Source: JAETTH01 sp964455975 | GTDB taxonomy: Bacteria > Bacillota > Clostridia > TANB77 > CAG-508 | DNA: 45,750 nt | Direction of reading: 5' to 3' | Assembly (NCBI GenBank): GCA_964455975.1 | Contig: CAYVYP010000004.1 | Location: forward strand, 1-45,750 | In this document: positions 1 through 7,563 of the stretch, piece by piece | Position numbering within the stretch: the first letter of the stretch is position 1 | How the letters are laid out: every line of letters starts with the position of its first letter | The notes under the pieces: generated by a model | The model's input: only the letters and a program-made list of their open reading frames with translations | Database searches by the model: none | Told to the model about the DNA's origin: nothing | Program-made: the position numbers and the translations under genes

Positions 1-79
1 TTGGTTTTGTCTACATAAAATGTTAAATTTTATCAAATTATGTATGTCTTTCCCTTTTTTATAAGTACTTTGCTTACAT

Positions 80-571
80 CTAACTTTCATTATTTTCATA
101 TAATATTAACAATATTATACCTCCCATTATTTCATATACAGTTTCACTTTTAATGTTTTCCTGCATACATATTTTTATTTCTTGAGGCTCATATAGCTTA
201 CTATTTAAATTTGTTATTTGTCTTTGTAAACATACTATAATAGTATCATCTTCTATACTAGAGGCTGTTAATGTTGCTTTTGAATTATATCCATATGTTA
301 TTATTGTTAAATTCAATTCTTTTAGTAAATTTAAATTATCTTCTATATCAGAATTTATAATTAAATATTTACTTGTAGATATTATTTTTTTTAATGATTC
401 ATTATTTATTAATCTATTTACACTTAATATAGTTTCAAATTTTACATTTTTTATATTTTCTATATTTTCCTCGGTTATATAAATAACCTGATTTTCTTTT
501 TTTATTTTTTTTATCAGGTTATTTATATTATTTTCATTTTTATTATCTGAAACTATTCCTATAAAAGCCAT
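80..571 (-). CDS. Conserved Clostridia protein of unknown function
   Basis: A 163-residue soluble protein with no signal peptide. The chosen ATG at 571 follows a good AGGGG ribosome site; a GTG 21 bases further upstream would place that site inside the gene. The N-terminus (MAFIGIVSDN) resembles the first beta strand of a nucleotide-binding fold, and the middle reads TYGYNSKATLTASS, which is loosely like the linker before the Mur-ligase central domain. I do not recognise a P-loop, so a Mur-ligase-like relationship is only a guess. It lies downstream of the spoIVFA/spoIVFB pair on the same strand and may belong to that transcription unit. It has no in-frame CGG. The ORF is real; its function is unknown. 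Confidence 0.7.
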   Translation of the reverse strand: MAFIGIVSDNKNENNINNLIKKIKKENQVIYITEENIENIKNVKFETILSVNRLINNESLKKIISTSKYLIINSDIEDNLNLLKELNLTIITYGYNSKATLTASSIEDDTIIVCLQRQITNLNSKLYEPQEIKICMQENIKSETVYEIMGGIILLILYENNES

Positions 572-618
572 TTTTACCCCTCGTAAATTCACATTACATA
601 TGTTATTATTTCCATAAT

Positions 619-786
619 TTACTTTGTTATACTTGTATTTTCATTTTTATTTGTATTATTTAAATATGCAGATGCTTGTATCGATTTATTATTAGACATT
701 GTTAGTGCTAATATTAATAATGTAATTACTATTGCTATTAAAACAATATATGCTATTATTTTATTTTTATTAAATATATATAACAT
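619..786 (-). CDS. Small single-pass membrane protein (55 aa)
   Basis: This short ORF starts at an ATG at 786, seven bases after a near-perfect AAAAGGAGGA ribosome site, and ends with TAA at 619. It encodes a lysine/asparagine N-terminus, one strongly hydrophobic segment (about residues 9-30, rich in I, L, V and A) and a polar tail rich in N, S and T. The predicted topology is a single membrane span with a short external tail. It sits between spoIVFB and the unknown gene at 80-571, so co-expression with the spoIVF-like pair is plausible. I recognise no family. The strong ribosome site and clean TM pattern support translation. Confidence 0.65.
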   Translation of the reverse strand: MLYIFNKNKIIAYIVLIAIVITLLILALTMSNNKSIQASAYLNNTNKNENTSITK

Positions 787-798
787 TTTTTCCTCCTT

Positions 799-1464
799 TT
801 AATTAATAATTGAATTTTCTTCTATTAATTTATATACTCTTAATTTCATTTTATACTTTGAATTTTCTTTTATTACAATAATCCATAAATATGCTATTAT
901 TATTAATATTGATATATTTTTAAAGTATAATATTGCTATACTAGAAATTGCAGTTAACACACTTAATGTTATATTCGAAATTACATTTGTTGCAATAATT
1001 GATTTTTTATTTCCTACTATAATATGTAAATATCCTTTTAATATTCTTCCTCCGTCTAATGGATATATTGGAATTAAATTAAATACTCCTATTAAAATAT
1101 TACTATATATTATATTCATATTTTGATTTTCAAAAATTTTAAAATTACATATGTAAAATATTAAAGCAATTAAAAAATTTGTTAGTGGTCCTGCTAAACT
1201 AATTATTATTTTGTTTAATTCTATTTTACTTGCCTTACCTACTTTTTCATTATATTTATCTATTGGTACCTTAAATATCATAGATACTCCAACTGGTAAT
1301 ATGCTTATTTTTTCTACTTTAAATCTAAATATCAATCCACAAATTAAATGTCCTAATTCATGCAATATTGCGAAAAGCATTATCAAACTATATATATTAA
1401 TTTTATTTATAATTAAAAATATAATTATAAATATAAATATTTTTAAATTTACTTTTATTTGCAT
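799..1464 (-). CDS. spoIVFB: SpoIVFB-like intramembrane M50 metalloprotease
   Basis: A 221-residue polytopic membrane protein of the site-2 protease (M50) family. In Bacillus subtilis SpoIVFB cleaves pro-sigmaK in the outer forespore membrane. The zinc motif HELGH is near residue 37, and the second-site motif NLIPIYPLDGGR (conserved NPxPxLDG-type aspartate) is near residue 130; four to six hydrophobic segments surround them. The start is the ATG at 1464, preceded by GGAGGG; a TTG 12 bases upstream would put the Shine-Dalgarno inside the gene. The stop of the upstream spoIVFA-like gene lies 14 bases away, so the two are translationally close. CGG occurs at 1054-1052 out of frame (GAC GGA) and the protein reads through it normally, a useful control for the in-frame CGG sites nearby. 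Confidence 0.9.
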   Translation of the reverse strand: MQIKVNLKIFIFIIIFLIINKINIYSLIMLFAILHELGHLICGLIFRFKVEKISILPVGVSMIFKVPIDKYNEKVGKASKIELNKIIISLAGPLTNFLIALIFYICNFKIFENQNMNIIYSNILIGVFNLIPIYPLDGGRILKGYLHIIVGNKKSIIATNVISNITLSVLTAISSIAILYFKNISILIIIAYLWIIVIKENSKYKMKLRVYKLIEENSIIN

Positions 1465-1478
1465 TATTCCCTCCAAAA

Positions 1479-2417
1479 TTAAAATTCCATTATATATTCT
1501 GGATTTACGTATCTTCCACCTTTTCGTATTTCAAAATGCAAATGTGGTCCGTGTTACGTTTCCGAGTTGCCCCTACTTCTGCTATTTCTTGTCCCTTTTC
1601 TATTTTATCTCCTTCTTGTACATATATTTTGCTACAATGCGCATATATAGTCATAATGTCTCCATTTTCTATTCTTATATGATTTCCGATAGTCACCTTG
1701 CGATGAATTCATTGTTACTGTTCCTTCCATTGCTGCTATAATTTTTGTTCCTGTGTTTGCTGCTAAATCTATTCCTGTATGATATTTAGGTACAGTTGCC
1801 GTTGTTGGATTTCTAATTCCAAACCTTGAACTTACAGTAGCTTGCAACGGTTTTATCATTGTAACTTTTTTCTTTATTTCTATACTATCTATTGTCATTT
1901 GATCCATTCCAGTTGTATCTTCTACTGTTTCTTCTGTTTTTATGTCTTCTGTTTGAGTATTTTCTATGTTGTTTGTTCCTTCTTGCTGAATTACATTATT
2001 TGCATCTTCTTGAATTTGAGAAATACTTTCTTCTGCTTGCTTATCTGCTGCTCCACCAATATTATTTTCTAATACATTTTGAGTGGAATTATCATTTTTA
2101 TTAGTTAAACTATTTATGTATGAATTGATATTGTTATATATTTGATTAAAGTTTATATCATATGTTAATATTTCTTTTGTTTTTGAAATTACTTCTTCTG
2201 AAAAAAAATAATTTGAATTTTGGACAAGATAAAATATAAAATATATAGTCATACAAATAAAAATTTGTAAAATTAGTTTTTTGAATAAAGATATACTTTT
2301 TTTTGAACTATTTACTTTATTAGCTTCAACCCTAACTCCACTTGCTGATTGTTTTCTGTTTAGATATATTTGCTCTGCTCTTCTAATTCTTTCTTCTGTA
2401 CTTATTACTCGTTCCAT
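1479..2417 (-). CDS. spoIVFA: SpoIVFA-like membrane M23 peptidase with three CGG +1 shifts
   Basis: The reconstructed protein has 311 residues: a basic cytoplasmic N-terminus, one TM segment (about residues 47-65), a polar Q/N/E-rich linker and a C-terminal LytM/M23 domain. It adjoins spoIVFB, as the SpoIVFA regulator does in Bacillus. The reading frame breaks three times, always at an in-frame CGG: C at 1688 (TAT CGG A), 1564 (ACT CGG A) and 1551 (ACA CGG A). Skipping the C each time gives QGDYGNHIRIENG, GATGNVTGPHLHFEIR and a natural end NPEYIMEF at 1479. The zinc ligands are complete (H and D of YHTGID, and HLH), unlike the degenerate B. subtilis domain. Read conventionally, the protein would stop at 1632 without HLH. 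The start ATG follows AGAGGTG. Confidence 0.85.
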
Positions 2418-2494
2418 AAAAATAACACCTCTTCCTTTGTAATTTGAATTTTGTAATATATATTCAAGGAAAAAGTGTTTTATTCAATTTATTT

Positions 2495-2821
2495 TTATTT
2501 AATGAAAAAACTTAATATTAATAAGAAACCTAAAAATATGCTTAAGCATTTTAGTTTGTCATATTTTTTCTTAAAATTTTTTGGTATTTTTTCTTTTTTA
2601 GTTTCTAATTCAGAAATATAATTAGAAACCAACATTTCCGCTTCTTTTATAATATAGTTTTTTTCTGTCTTTTTTGACGTAAATTTTGTATCTTTTTTAT
2701 AATCTATATATTCTAATTTTTTTATATTTTTATTTTCTTTTAAAACTACTATTGCTTCTTCTACTATATTTGATGGCAAATCTTTTAAAATTACTATATT
2801 CCTCATTTTTTCTAAATCCAT
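2495..2821 (-). CDS. Small tail-anchored protein of unknown function
   Basis: A 108-residue protein with a mixed alpha/beta N-terminal half (MRNIVILKDLPSNIVEEA), a lysine-rich helical middle and one hydrophobic C-terminal segment (about residues 90-107), so it is probably tail-anchored in the membrane and faces the cytoplasm. The ATG at 2821 follows a perfect AGGAGG at the right distance; an alternative ATG lies five codons downstream. It precedes spoIVFA/spoIVFB on the same strand and follows yyaC, so it may be part of the sporulation cluster. I recognise no domain. Confidence is high that it is a gene and low on function. Confidence 0.7.
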   Translation of the reverse strand: MDLEKMRNIVILKDLPSNIVEEAIVVLKENKNIKKLEYIDYKKDTKFTSKKTEKNYIIKEAEMLVSNYISELETKKEKIPKNFKKKYDKLKCLSIFLGFLLILSFFIK

Positions 2822-2880
2822 ATATTTTCCTCCTATATAAGAGTTTTATTATATATAGATTTTTTCCATATTTTATTGTT

Positions 2881-3427
2881 TTATACATATTTTATAACTT
2901 CATATATTCCGTCTACTTGTTATATCTGCTAAATTCATAACTCTTCCTAAAGGCGTACTTTGTAAAACTTGAAAATTATTTTTTAATATTTTATAATTTT
3001 GAGCAACTACTCCTTTTATACTAATATCTCCTATAGCTATACTTTTTTTATTTAAGCTTTTTCCAATATTCAATTTTTTATCTTGAACGAAAATTTTTCC
3101 TATTTCATCTTGATTAGATAGTGCTGCATCTATTGCAATAATACACGGATTTGAATATTGTTCATATACTCTTTTTATTTCATCTTCTATATTATTAAAT
3201 GATATTTGTTTTTCTAAATTTCCTATTACTTCTATATTATTATATGTTTCTAGTTGACTTAAAAGATATGTTAATTTGTATCCAACAATTGGTCCAAAAC
3301 TATCTCCTGTTAATCTATCTGTTCCTATGCAAAAAAATATTATATTGGAAAACCTTCCTCTTACTTTATACAATTCATTATTAAAATCCACAACAAATTT
3401 TTCATACACTCTATCTTCTACTAGCAT
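2881..3427 (-). CDS. yyaC: YyaC-type sporulation protein (DUF1256) with a CGG +1 shift near the C-terminus
   Basis: A Gpr-protease-fold protein of the DUF1256/YyaC family, which is found in endospore formers. The signature FCIGTDRLTGDSFGP near residue 35 and the IAIDAAL strand are family hallmarks. The start is the ATG at 3427, after GGAGGAAACT; upstream in-frame starts lack a ribosome site. Conventional reading ends RRNI at 2900. An in-frame CGG (C at 2911, AGA CGG A) sits just before this end. Skipping the C gives SRGIYEVIKYV with a stop at 2881, which resembles the usual family ending (a residue such as R or N, then GI, then a helix). The reconstructed length is 181 residues. Because only the last 11 residues change, this site depends more on my memory of the family tail than the others do. 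Confidence 0.85.
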
Positions 3428-3474
3428 AGTTTCCTCCATTTCTTTATACAATTGTATTCAAAAATGCTTGGACA

Positions 3475-3729
3475 TTATTCCTCTTTTTGTTTACTTGGAG
3501 TAATAAATATATTTATGTTAGTACTATATGCATATTTTTTTATGATATCTTGTGAAAAACTAGCTACTTCATTTGATACAATTATAGTATCATATCTATG
3601 TTTTATTAATTCTTCTATTTTATTATCTGTTTTTTCTAAATCTTTTATTTTAAAAACATCAAATCCTAAATGCTCTGGAATTTTAAAACTATTTTTATCA
3701 TTCTCATATTTTAAATATGAAATTTTCAT
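3475..3729 (-). CDS. Small conserved protein of unknown function
   Basis: A protein of about 84 residues with alternating beta and alpha segments (YDTIIVSNEVASFSQDI, NINIFITP). The look is that of a small Rossmann-like domain, vaguely similar to V-type ATPase subunit F, but I would not assign that function. The ATG at 3729 is preceded by GGTGAT, which fits the anti-Shine-Dalgarno; an ATG at 3741 is also possible. It lies 47 bases upstream of yyaC on the same strand and diverges from the metallophosphoesterase at 3839. It may be a sporulation-associated gene by position only. Confidence 0.6.
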   Translation of the reverse strand: MKISYLKYENDKNSFKIPEHLGFDVFKIKDLEKTDNKIEELIKHRYDTIIVSNEVASFSQDIIKKYAYSTNINIFITPSKQKEE

Positions 3730-3838
3730 TTTCATCACCATTTTTAGTTTTAGTAAATATTGTTATTTTATTCAAAAATTTTAATATACAAATATTATTT
3801 TTAATGATATAATTCTTTTACAAGGAGAGTGATTTTAT

Positions 3839-4642
3839 ATGGAAAAAATCGCAATAATATCTGATATTCATGGAAATATTACTGCTCTAAATGCAGTTTT
3901 AAAAGATGTAAAAAAAAGACAAATAAATAGAATTTTTTGTTTAGGAGATAGTATTACAAAATGTAGTAATCCTGACTTAGTTATAGATAAATTAAAAGAA
4001 GTATGTGAAGTAATTATTTTAGGAAATTCTGATTACGCCATATGTAAAGATGAAGCAAAAAATAAAAATTTTTGGACAAGAAATAAAATTGGTGAGCAAA
4101 GAGTAAAATTTATAAAAAATTTACCAATATCTTTTGAATTTTATTTAAGTGGTCATCTTATTAGATTATTTCATTCATCACCTTTTAGTTTAGAACACAT
4201 ATATAATCCTATGTTTTCTAATGCTAAAACTAGATATTCAAAATCAGAATTAACTAATGCTGAAGATATGTTTAAAAATACCTCTTTTATAGGTAAAAAT
4301 AGTAATGATAAAATTCCTGATATTATTGGATATGGACATCTTCATACCTCTTGTATTTTTAGGTTTAAAAATAAAACTTTATTCAACCCTGGAAGTGTAG
4401 GAGTTCCTACAGAAATGATGAATAACAATCCATCAGATGATAGTAACAAATTTACAACTCTTGCATCTTATATAATATTAGAAGGAGATTATAATTCTAC
4501 AAAACTGGCTTCAATTTCATTTAATCTTGTTCGCGTACCATATAATATAGAAAAAGAAATTGAATTTTTGATGTCTTCTGATATTCCTTATAAGGAAGAA
4601 GTAATAAGAAATTTGAGAACTGGTATCTCATGCCATTTGTAA
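3839..4642 (+). CDS. Calcineurin-like metallophosphoesterase (YfcE/MJ0936-type)
   Basis: A 267-residue cytoplasmic dimetal phosphoesterase. The ordered metal-binding motifs are all present: SDIHGN near residue 8 (D-x-H), CLGDS near 35 (GD), LGNSD near 60 (the GNH[D/E] motif with S in place of H), RLFHSSP near 112 and GYGHLHTS near 165 (the GHTH-type motif). The histidine usually found in GNHD is replaced by serine, as in some family members. The start ATG follows AAGGAGAGTG. The gene is 12 bases upstream of a sugar-nucleotide pyrophosphorylase, so the two probably form an operon. The substrate (a phosphodiester or a sugar phosphate) cannot be read from the sequence. Confidence 0.85.
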   Translation: MEKIAIISDIHGNITALNAVLKDVKKRQINRIFCLGDSITKCSNPDLVIDKLKEVCEVIILGNSDYAICKDEAKNKNFWTRNKIGEQRVKFIKNLPISFEFYLSGHLIRLFHSSPFSLEHIYNPMFSNAKTRYSKSELTNAEDMFKNTSFIGKNSNDKIPDIIGYGHLHTSCIFRFKNKTLFNPGSVGVPTEMMNNNPSDDSNKFTTLASYIILEGDYNSTKLASISFNLVRVPYNIEKEIEFLMSSDIPYKEEVIRNLRTGISCHL

Positions 4643-4654
4643 TAGGAGTAAATT

Positions 4655-5896
4655 ATGGAAAGTAAGTTAAGTAAAACAGAGTCAATTCTAAAAAAATATA
4701 ATCAAGAACATTTATTGGCTTTTTTTGATTGCCTATCTTATGATGAAAAAGAGAAGTTGCTTAATCAAATATTAAGCATAAATTTTGAATTAATTTTAGA
4801 TTTATATAGAAATTCTTTTAATGATAATGATAAAAATCAAACGATATCTGCTATTAATCATATAGAAAAAAATAAATTAACATTAGAACAAATTGAGTAT
4901 TATACGTCTATTGGTGAAATGGAATTAAAAACCGGAAACTTTGCAGTTATTACAATGGCTGGTGGTCAAGGAACTAGACTTGGTTATAAAGGCCCTAAAG
5001 GTACATATGAATTAGATACAAAGCCAATTAAAAAATCTTTATTTCAAATAATGTGTGAAGATATAAAAAAGGCTAATAAAAAATATAACATTACTATACC
5101 TTGGTGTATTATGACAAGTGAAGAAAATGATATTCCAACTAAAAATTTCTTTGAAAATAATTCTTTTTTTAATTATCCAAGAGAATCTATTTACTTTTTT
5201 ATTCAAAATAAGCTTCCTGTAATAGATATTGAAGGAAAACTTATTTTACAAGAAATTTATCAAATAAAACAAGCTGCTAATGGAAATGGAAATGTCTTTA
5301 ATTCTATGAAAAAATCTGGTATATTATCTATATTAGAAAATAAAGGAATTAAATGGATTTCATATGGTGGAATTGATAATGTTTTATTAAAGAATGTTGA
5401 TCCATTGTTTTTAGGACTTACAATTTCTAGTGGTTTAGAAATTGGTTCTAAATCTATATTTAAAGAATTACCATTAGAAAATGTAGCAGTATATTGCAAA
5501 AAAGATAATAAACCTTCTATTTTAGATTATGATGAAATAACAAAAGAATTGTCTAATGAAAAAGATACAGATGGTTGTTATTTATATAGAGAAGCAAATA
5601 TGCTTTCACATATAATAAGTCTTAATGTAACTAAAAAGGTTTCTGATATAGAGCTTCCTTATCATAGAACTTTTAAGAAAAATACCTATGTCAACTTTGA
5701 GGGAATGAAACAGGTTCCAGACAAACCAAATTCTTTTAAATTTGAAAATTTTATATTTGATGCTTTTTCTTATTTTGATGATATGCTTGTTTTAAGAGTA
5801 AATAAAAACGAAGAATTTGCACCAATAAAAGATTTTACAGGCATTTACACACCAGAAACTGCACTTAAAAAATATGAGAATTATTATACAGTTTAA
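4655..5896 (+). CDS. UDPGP-family UDP-N-acetylglucosamine/UDP-sugar pyrophosphorylase
   Basis: A 413-residue nucleotidyltransferase of the eukaryote-like UDPGP family, which makes UDP-sugars from UTP and a sugar 1-phosphate. The hallmark loop MAGGQGTRLGYKGPKGTYEL lies near residues 104-123, and further family motifs include WCIMTSEEND, the SYGGIDNVLLKNVDPLFLG block and the region near NVTKKVSDIELPYH. Several uncultured Clostridia use this type instead of GlmU. The ATG follows TAGGAGTAA. A CGG at 4933 is out of frame (ACC GGA) and causes no shift, as the intact AGGQGTRLG motif just downstream shows. It is probably co-transcribed with the phosphoesterase upstream. The sugar could be GlcNAc-1-P or Glc-1-P. 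Confidence 0.85.
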   Translation: MESKLSKTESILKKYNQEHLLAFFDCLSYDEKEKLLNQILSINFELILDLYRNSFNDNDKNQTISAINHIEKNKLTLEQIEYYTSIGEMELKTGNFAVITMAGGQGTRLGYKGPKGTYELDTKPIKKSLFQIMCEDIKKANKKYNITIPWCIMTSEENDIPTKNFFENNSFFNYPRESIYFFIQNKLPVIDIEGKLILQEIYQIKQAANGNGNVFNSMKKSGILSILENKGIKWISYGGIDNVLLKNVDPLFLGLTISSGLEIGSKSIFKELPLENVAVYCKKDNKPSILDYDEITKELSNEKDTDGCYLYREANMLSHIISLNVTKKVSDIELPYHRTFKKNTYVNFEGMKQVPDKPNSFKFENFIFDAFSYFDDMLVLRVNKNEEFAPIKDFTGIYTPETALKKYENYYTV

Positions 5897-5940
5897 CTAA
5901 ATTTTTTTATATAACTAATCCGATTTTTTAAAAATCACAT

Positions 5941-5969
5941 TTGACAAATCTGCGTAATCTGTGTATAAT
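5941..5969 (+). promoter_or_regulatory. Strong sigmaA promoter of the antitoxin-like RNA
   Basis: TTGACA at 5941-5946 and TATAAT at 5964-5969 are perfect consensus hexamers separated by 17 bases. Transcription should start near 5977 and run about 80 nt to the terminator hairpin ending near 6058. No ORF follows, so the product is an untranslated RNA. Confidence 0.85.
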
Positions 5970-5976
5970 AATTATA

Positions 5977-6060
5977 GGAAATAGAGAAACCACAAACGTG
6001 GTTTGCCGATTTATATGTAAAAAACACATCAACCGTCAAGTTACAGATGTGTTTTTTTTA
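5977..6060 (+). ncRNA. Predicted type I antitoxin RNA
   Basis: A short transcript of about 80 nt driven by a perfect promoter. It has a first hairpin (AAACCAC / GTGGTTT, about 5990-6006), a linker, and a terminator hairpin with arms at 6021-6030 and 6046-6055 followed by a T run. It shares its terminator with the convergent toxin mRNA. Its hairpin sequence GTGGTTTGCC also occurs in the 5' leader of the toxin mRNA, so its AAACCACA arm can pair with that leader. This is the layout of par/Fst-type loci: convergent promoters, a shared bidirectional terminator and matching repeats near the 5' ends. The assignment is inferred from layout. Confidence 0.65.
6021..6055. terminator. Shared bidirectional terminator of the toxin-antitoxin locus
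   Basis: Perfect 10-base arms AAAACACATC and GATGTGTTTT with a 15-base loop. T-rich tracts follow on both strands, so the antitoxin RNA (plus) and toxin mRNA (minus) can both end here. Confidence 0.75.
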
Positions 6061-6064
6061 TTGG

Positions 6065-6184
6065 TTATTCGCTTTTACTCAAAATTACTGCTAACGCTAT
6101 AATTAAGGCAATTGCGATGATAGTTACTCCAATTAGTGAATACAATAATATGTATATTATTGTAATTAAAGTTTGTTCTACCAT
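6065..6184 (-). CDS. Predicted type I toxin peptide (39 aa, hydrophobic)
   Basis: An ORF of 39 residues starting at the ATG at 6184 after AAGGAGGTGAGGCGT. It encodes a short acidic N-terminus (MVEQ), about 30 strongly hydrophobic residues (I, L, V, A) and a short polar end KSE. This is the shape of membrane-acting type I toxins such as Fst, TxpA and the C. difficile type I toxins, although the sequence matches none that I know. In the mRNA leader CCTCC (about 6207-6211) can pair with the Shine-Dalgarno GGAGG four bases away, which would hide the ribosome site as in Fst. No in-frame CGG is present. Confidence 0.65.
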   Translation of the reverse strand: MVEQTLITIIYILLYSLIGVTIIAIALIIALAVILSKSE

Positions 6185-6246
6185 ACGCCTCACCTCCTTT
6201 GTAGGAGGCAAACCACATCTGCTTATTCTCATTTCCTATATTTAAT

Positions 6247-6275
6247 ACTATATAGCATCTATTTGTAAAAATCAA
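6247..6275 (-). promoter_or_regulatory. Promoter of the toxin mRNA
   Basis: On the minus strand TTGATT (6275-6270) and TATAGT (6252-6247) are separated by 17 bases. The transcript would start near 6240 with a leader that includes the GTGGTTTGCC repeat and the self-complementary CCTCC/GGAGG element, then the toxin ORF, and would end at the shared hairpin near 6021-6055. Confidence 0.6.
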
Positions 6276-6313
6276 GCGAACATTTTTACATTTTTTTACA
6301 TTTTCTAATTTAT

Positions 6314-6343
6314 AAAAGGACTATTTTTAATATTAGTCCTTTT
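6314..6343. terminator. Bidirectional terminator downstream of the XRE regulator
   Basis: Arms AAAAGGACTA and TAGTCCTTTT flank a 10-base AT loop. The hairpin just overlaps the stop of the regulator gene at 6342 and separates it from the toxin locus. Confidence 0.7.
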
Positions 6344-6596
6344 AATTTTTATATTCGATTATGTCTTCTATATTACAATTTAATAAATTGCAAAAAATTT
6401 TCAAATATTCAATATTAATTAGAGTAACATTACCACTACAATAGTTACATATTGTGTCATAACGAATATTTGTAATTCTAGATAATTTATATTTCGTTAT
6501 ATTATTTTTATTTAAAACATCTTGCAATTTAAAAATAATGTTTCCATCAATCTTTATTAAATTATTTCCAACATTATCTAAATCGAATTTACTCAT
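6342..6596 (-). CDS. XRE/Cro-type HTH transcriptional regulator
   Basis: An 84-residue DNA-binding protein. The helix-turn-helix is recognisable as KLQDVLNKNNITKYKLSRIT followed by the recognition helix region NIRYDTICNYCSG, and the C-terminal helices (LKIFCNLLNCNIEDIIEY) are typical of the HTH_26/Cro-CI group. The start is the ATG at 6596 after GAGGTATAAA; a TTG 12 bases upstream would contain the ribosome site. It diverges from the membrane protein at 6752. A near-palindrome overlapping the promoter between them is its probable operator, so it may repress the neighbour, itself, or both. Confidence 0.8.
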   Translation of the reverse strand: MSKFDLDNVGNNLIKIDGNIIFKLQDVLNKNNITKYKLSRITNIRYDTICNYCSGNVTLINIEYLKIFCNLLNCNIEDIIEYKN

Positions 6597-6643
6597 TTTA
6601 TACCTCAAATCTTTTTATTTTAGTATAAAACATATATTACGTA

Positions 6644-6672
6644 TTGACACTATACGTTCGAGACGGTATAAT
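6644..6672 (+). promoter_or_regulatory. SigmaA promoter with overlapping palindromic operator
   Basis: TTGACA (6644-6649) and TATAAT (6667-6672) are perfect hexamers with 17-base spacing, reading toward the gene at 6752. The spacer and -10 carry a near-palindrome TATACGTT-CGAG-ACGGTATA (6651-6670), a likely binding site for the divergent XRE protein. The spacer is unusually GC-rich for this genome. Confidence 0.75.
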
Positions 6673-6751
6673 GATTTATATAAAATTTAAATTGAAAGGA
6701 GAAGTAAAATCATAAATATAAATATTAGAAATAAAAGAGGAGAGATATTTT

Positions 6752-7378
6752 ATGAAAAAAACAAATAAAAAAGTAGTTCTAATTACAATTGCGCTAATAT
6801 TAGTTACAATAATAATTGCAACAGTAATTATTATAATAAATCAAAATAATAATAAAAGAGAACAAGAATATGATAATTTAATAAAGTCTATTGCAATAGA
6901 TATATATGAACATGAAATAATTGCTGAATTACATTCAAGTTATATAACTTCAATATGGTACAATGCTATTTTTAAAAAACATGATACTTATACAGATAAA
7001 TATGTTTTTCCTGTAGATGAATATGGATATGGCGTAAATACATGGGTTAGCTTTCAAACTGCAATAAATAATTACAAATCTGCTAATAGAGAATCACTTA
7101 ATGAACTACAAAATATAAAAAACGAACTAGGAATTAGATTAAACAATTTGCAAAATATACCAAATGATAAATATAAGAAACAAATAGACTTATTAACAGA
7201 AATGTACAGTAAATTTAGTACATTGATATCACTTGCAAATACCCCAACAGGTACATATAAAGAATATGGAGAAAAATGTAATAAGTATAAAGAAGAATTT
7301 AGGACAGAATATGAAAAGTTATTGATTTTAGTTCCAAATATAAGAACAGATACTACTAATTTTAAAAATGTACTATAA
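6752..7378 (+). CDS. Membrane-anchored protein with extracytoplasmic helical domain
   Basis: A 208-residue protein. A lysine-rich N-terminus (MKKTNKKV) is followed by one hydrophobic segment (about residues 9-30) and a polar, mostly helical domain with heptad-like patterns (NNYKSANRESLNELQNIKNE). No lipobox cysteine is visible, so it is an N-terminally anchored protein rather than a lipoprotein. The ATG follows AGAGGAGAG. It is transcribed from the promoter/operator at 6644-6672 and is probably controlled by the divergent XRE regulator. I recognise no family. The leader of about 80 bases contains another AAAGGAGAA near 6700 not followed by a normal start codon. Confidence 0.65.
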   Translation: MKKTNKKVVLITIALILVTIIIATVIIIINQNNNKREQEYDNLIKSIAIDIYEHEIIAELHSSYITSIWYNAIFKKHDTYTDKYVFPVDEYGYGVNTWVSFQTAINNYKSANRESLNELQNIKNELGIRLNNLQNIPNDKYKKQIDLLTEMYSKFSTLISLANTPTGTYKEYGEKCNKYKEEFRTEYEKLLILVPNIRTDTTNFKNVL

Positions 7379-7502
7379 AAATCACAAAAGCAAAATATAA
7401 ATATTTAATCAGTTCTACAAAGATAATATAAAATATATAAACAAAAAAACTTTAAAAATTATAATAAGTTTATGTAAAAATATAATCTCTTTTTATTATA
7501 AA

Positions 7503-7550
7503 AAACACATTGTATTTATTAATTTTTTAATCAATAAATACAATGTGTTT
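7503..7550. terminator. Perfect 18-bp bidirectional terminator (spo0A)
   Basis: Two exact 18-base inverted arms (AAACACATTGTATTTATT and its complement) with a 12-base loop. A T-rich tract follows on the minus strand, so it serves spo0A and could also end transcripts of the plus-strand gene at 6752-7378. The 185-base gap 7379-7563 holds nothing else I can identify. Confidence 0.85.
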
Positions 7551-7563
7551 AAGCATTACTATC

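Noticed and set aside
1052..1054. CGG in spoIVFB (and about 37 other coding-strand CGGs) as shift sites
   Set aside because: They are out of frame (NNC GGN or NCG GNN) and the proteins continue normally through conserved motifs, so they serve as controls.
6075..6275. A 66-codon minus-strand ORF overlapping the toxin
   Set aside because: It lacks a ribosome site and protein-like composition. The 39-codon ORF in another frame has a strong ribosome site and a clear hydrophobic pattern.
6695..6750. Leader peptide upstream of the gene at 6752
   Set aside because: AAAGGAGAA is present, but the following codon is ATC rather than an accepted start, and the possible peptide has no distinctive features.
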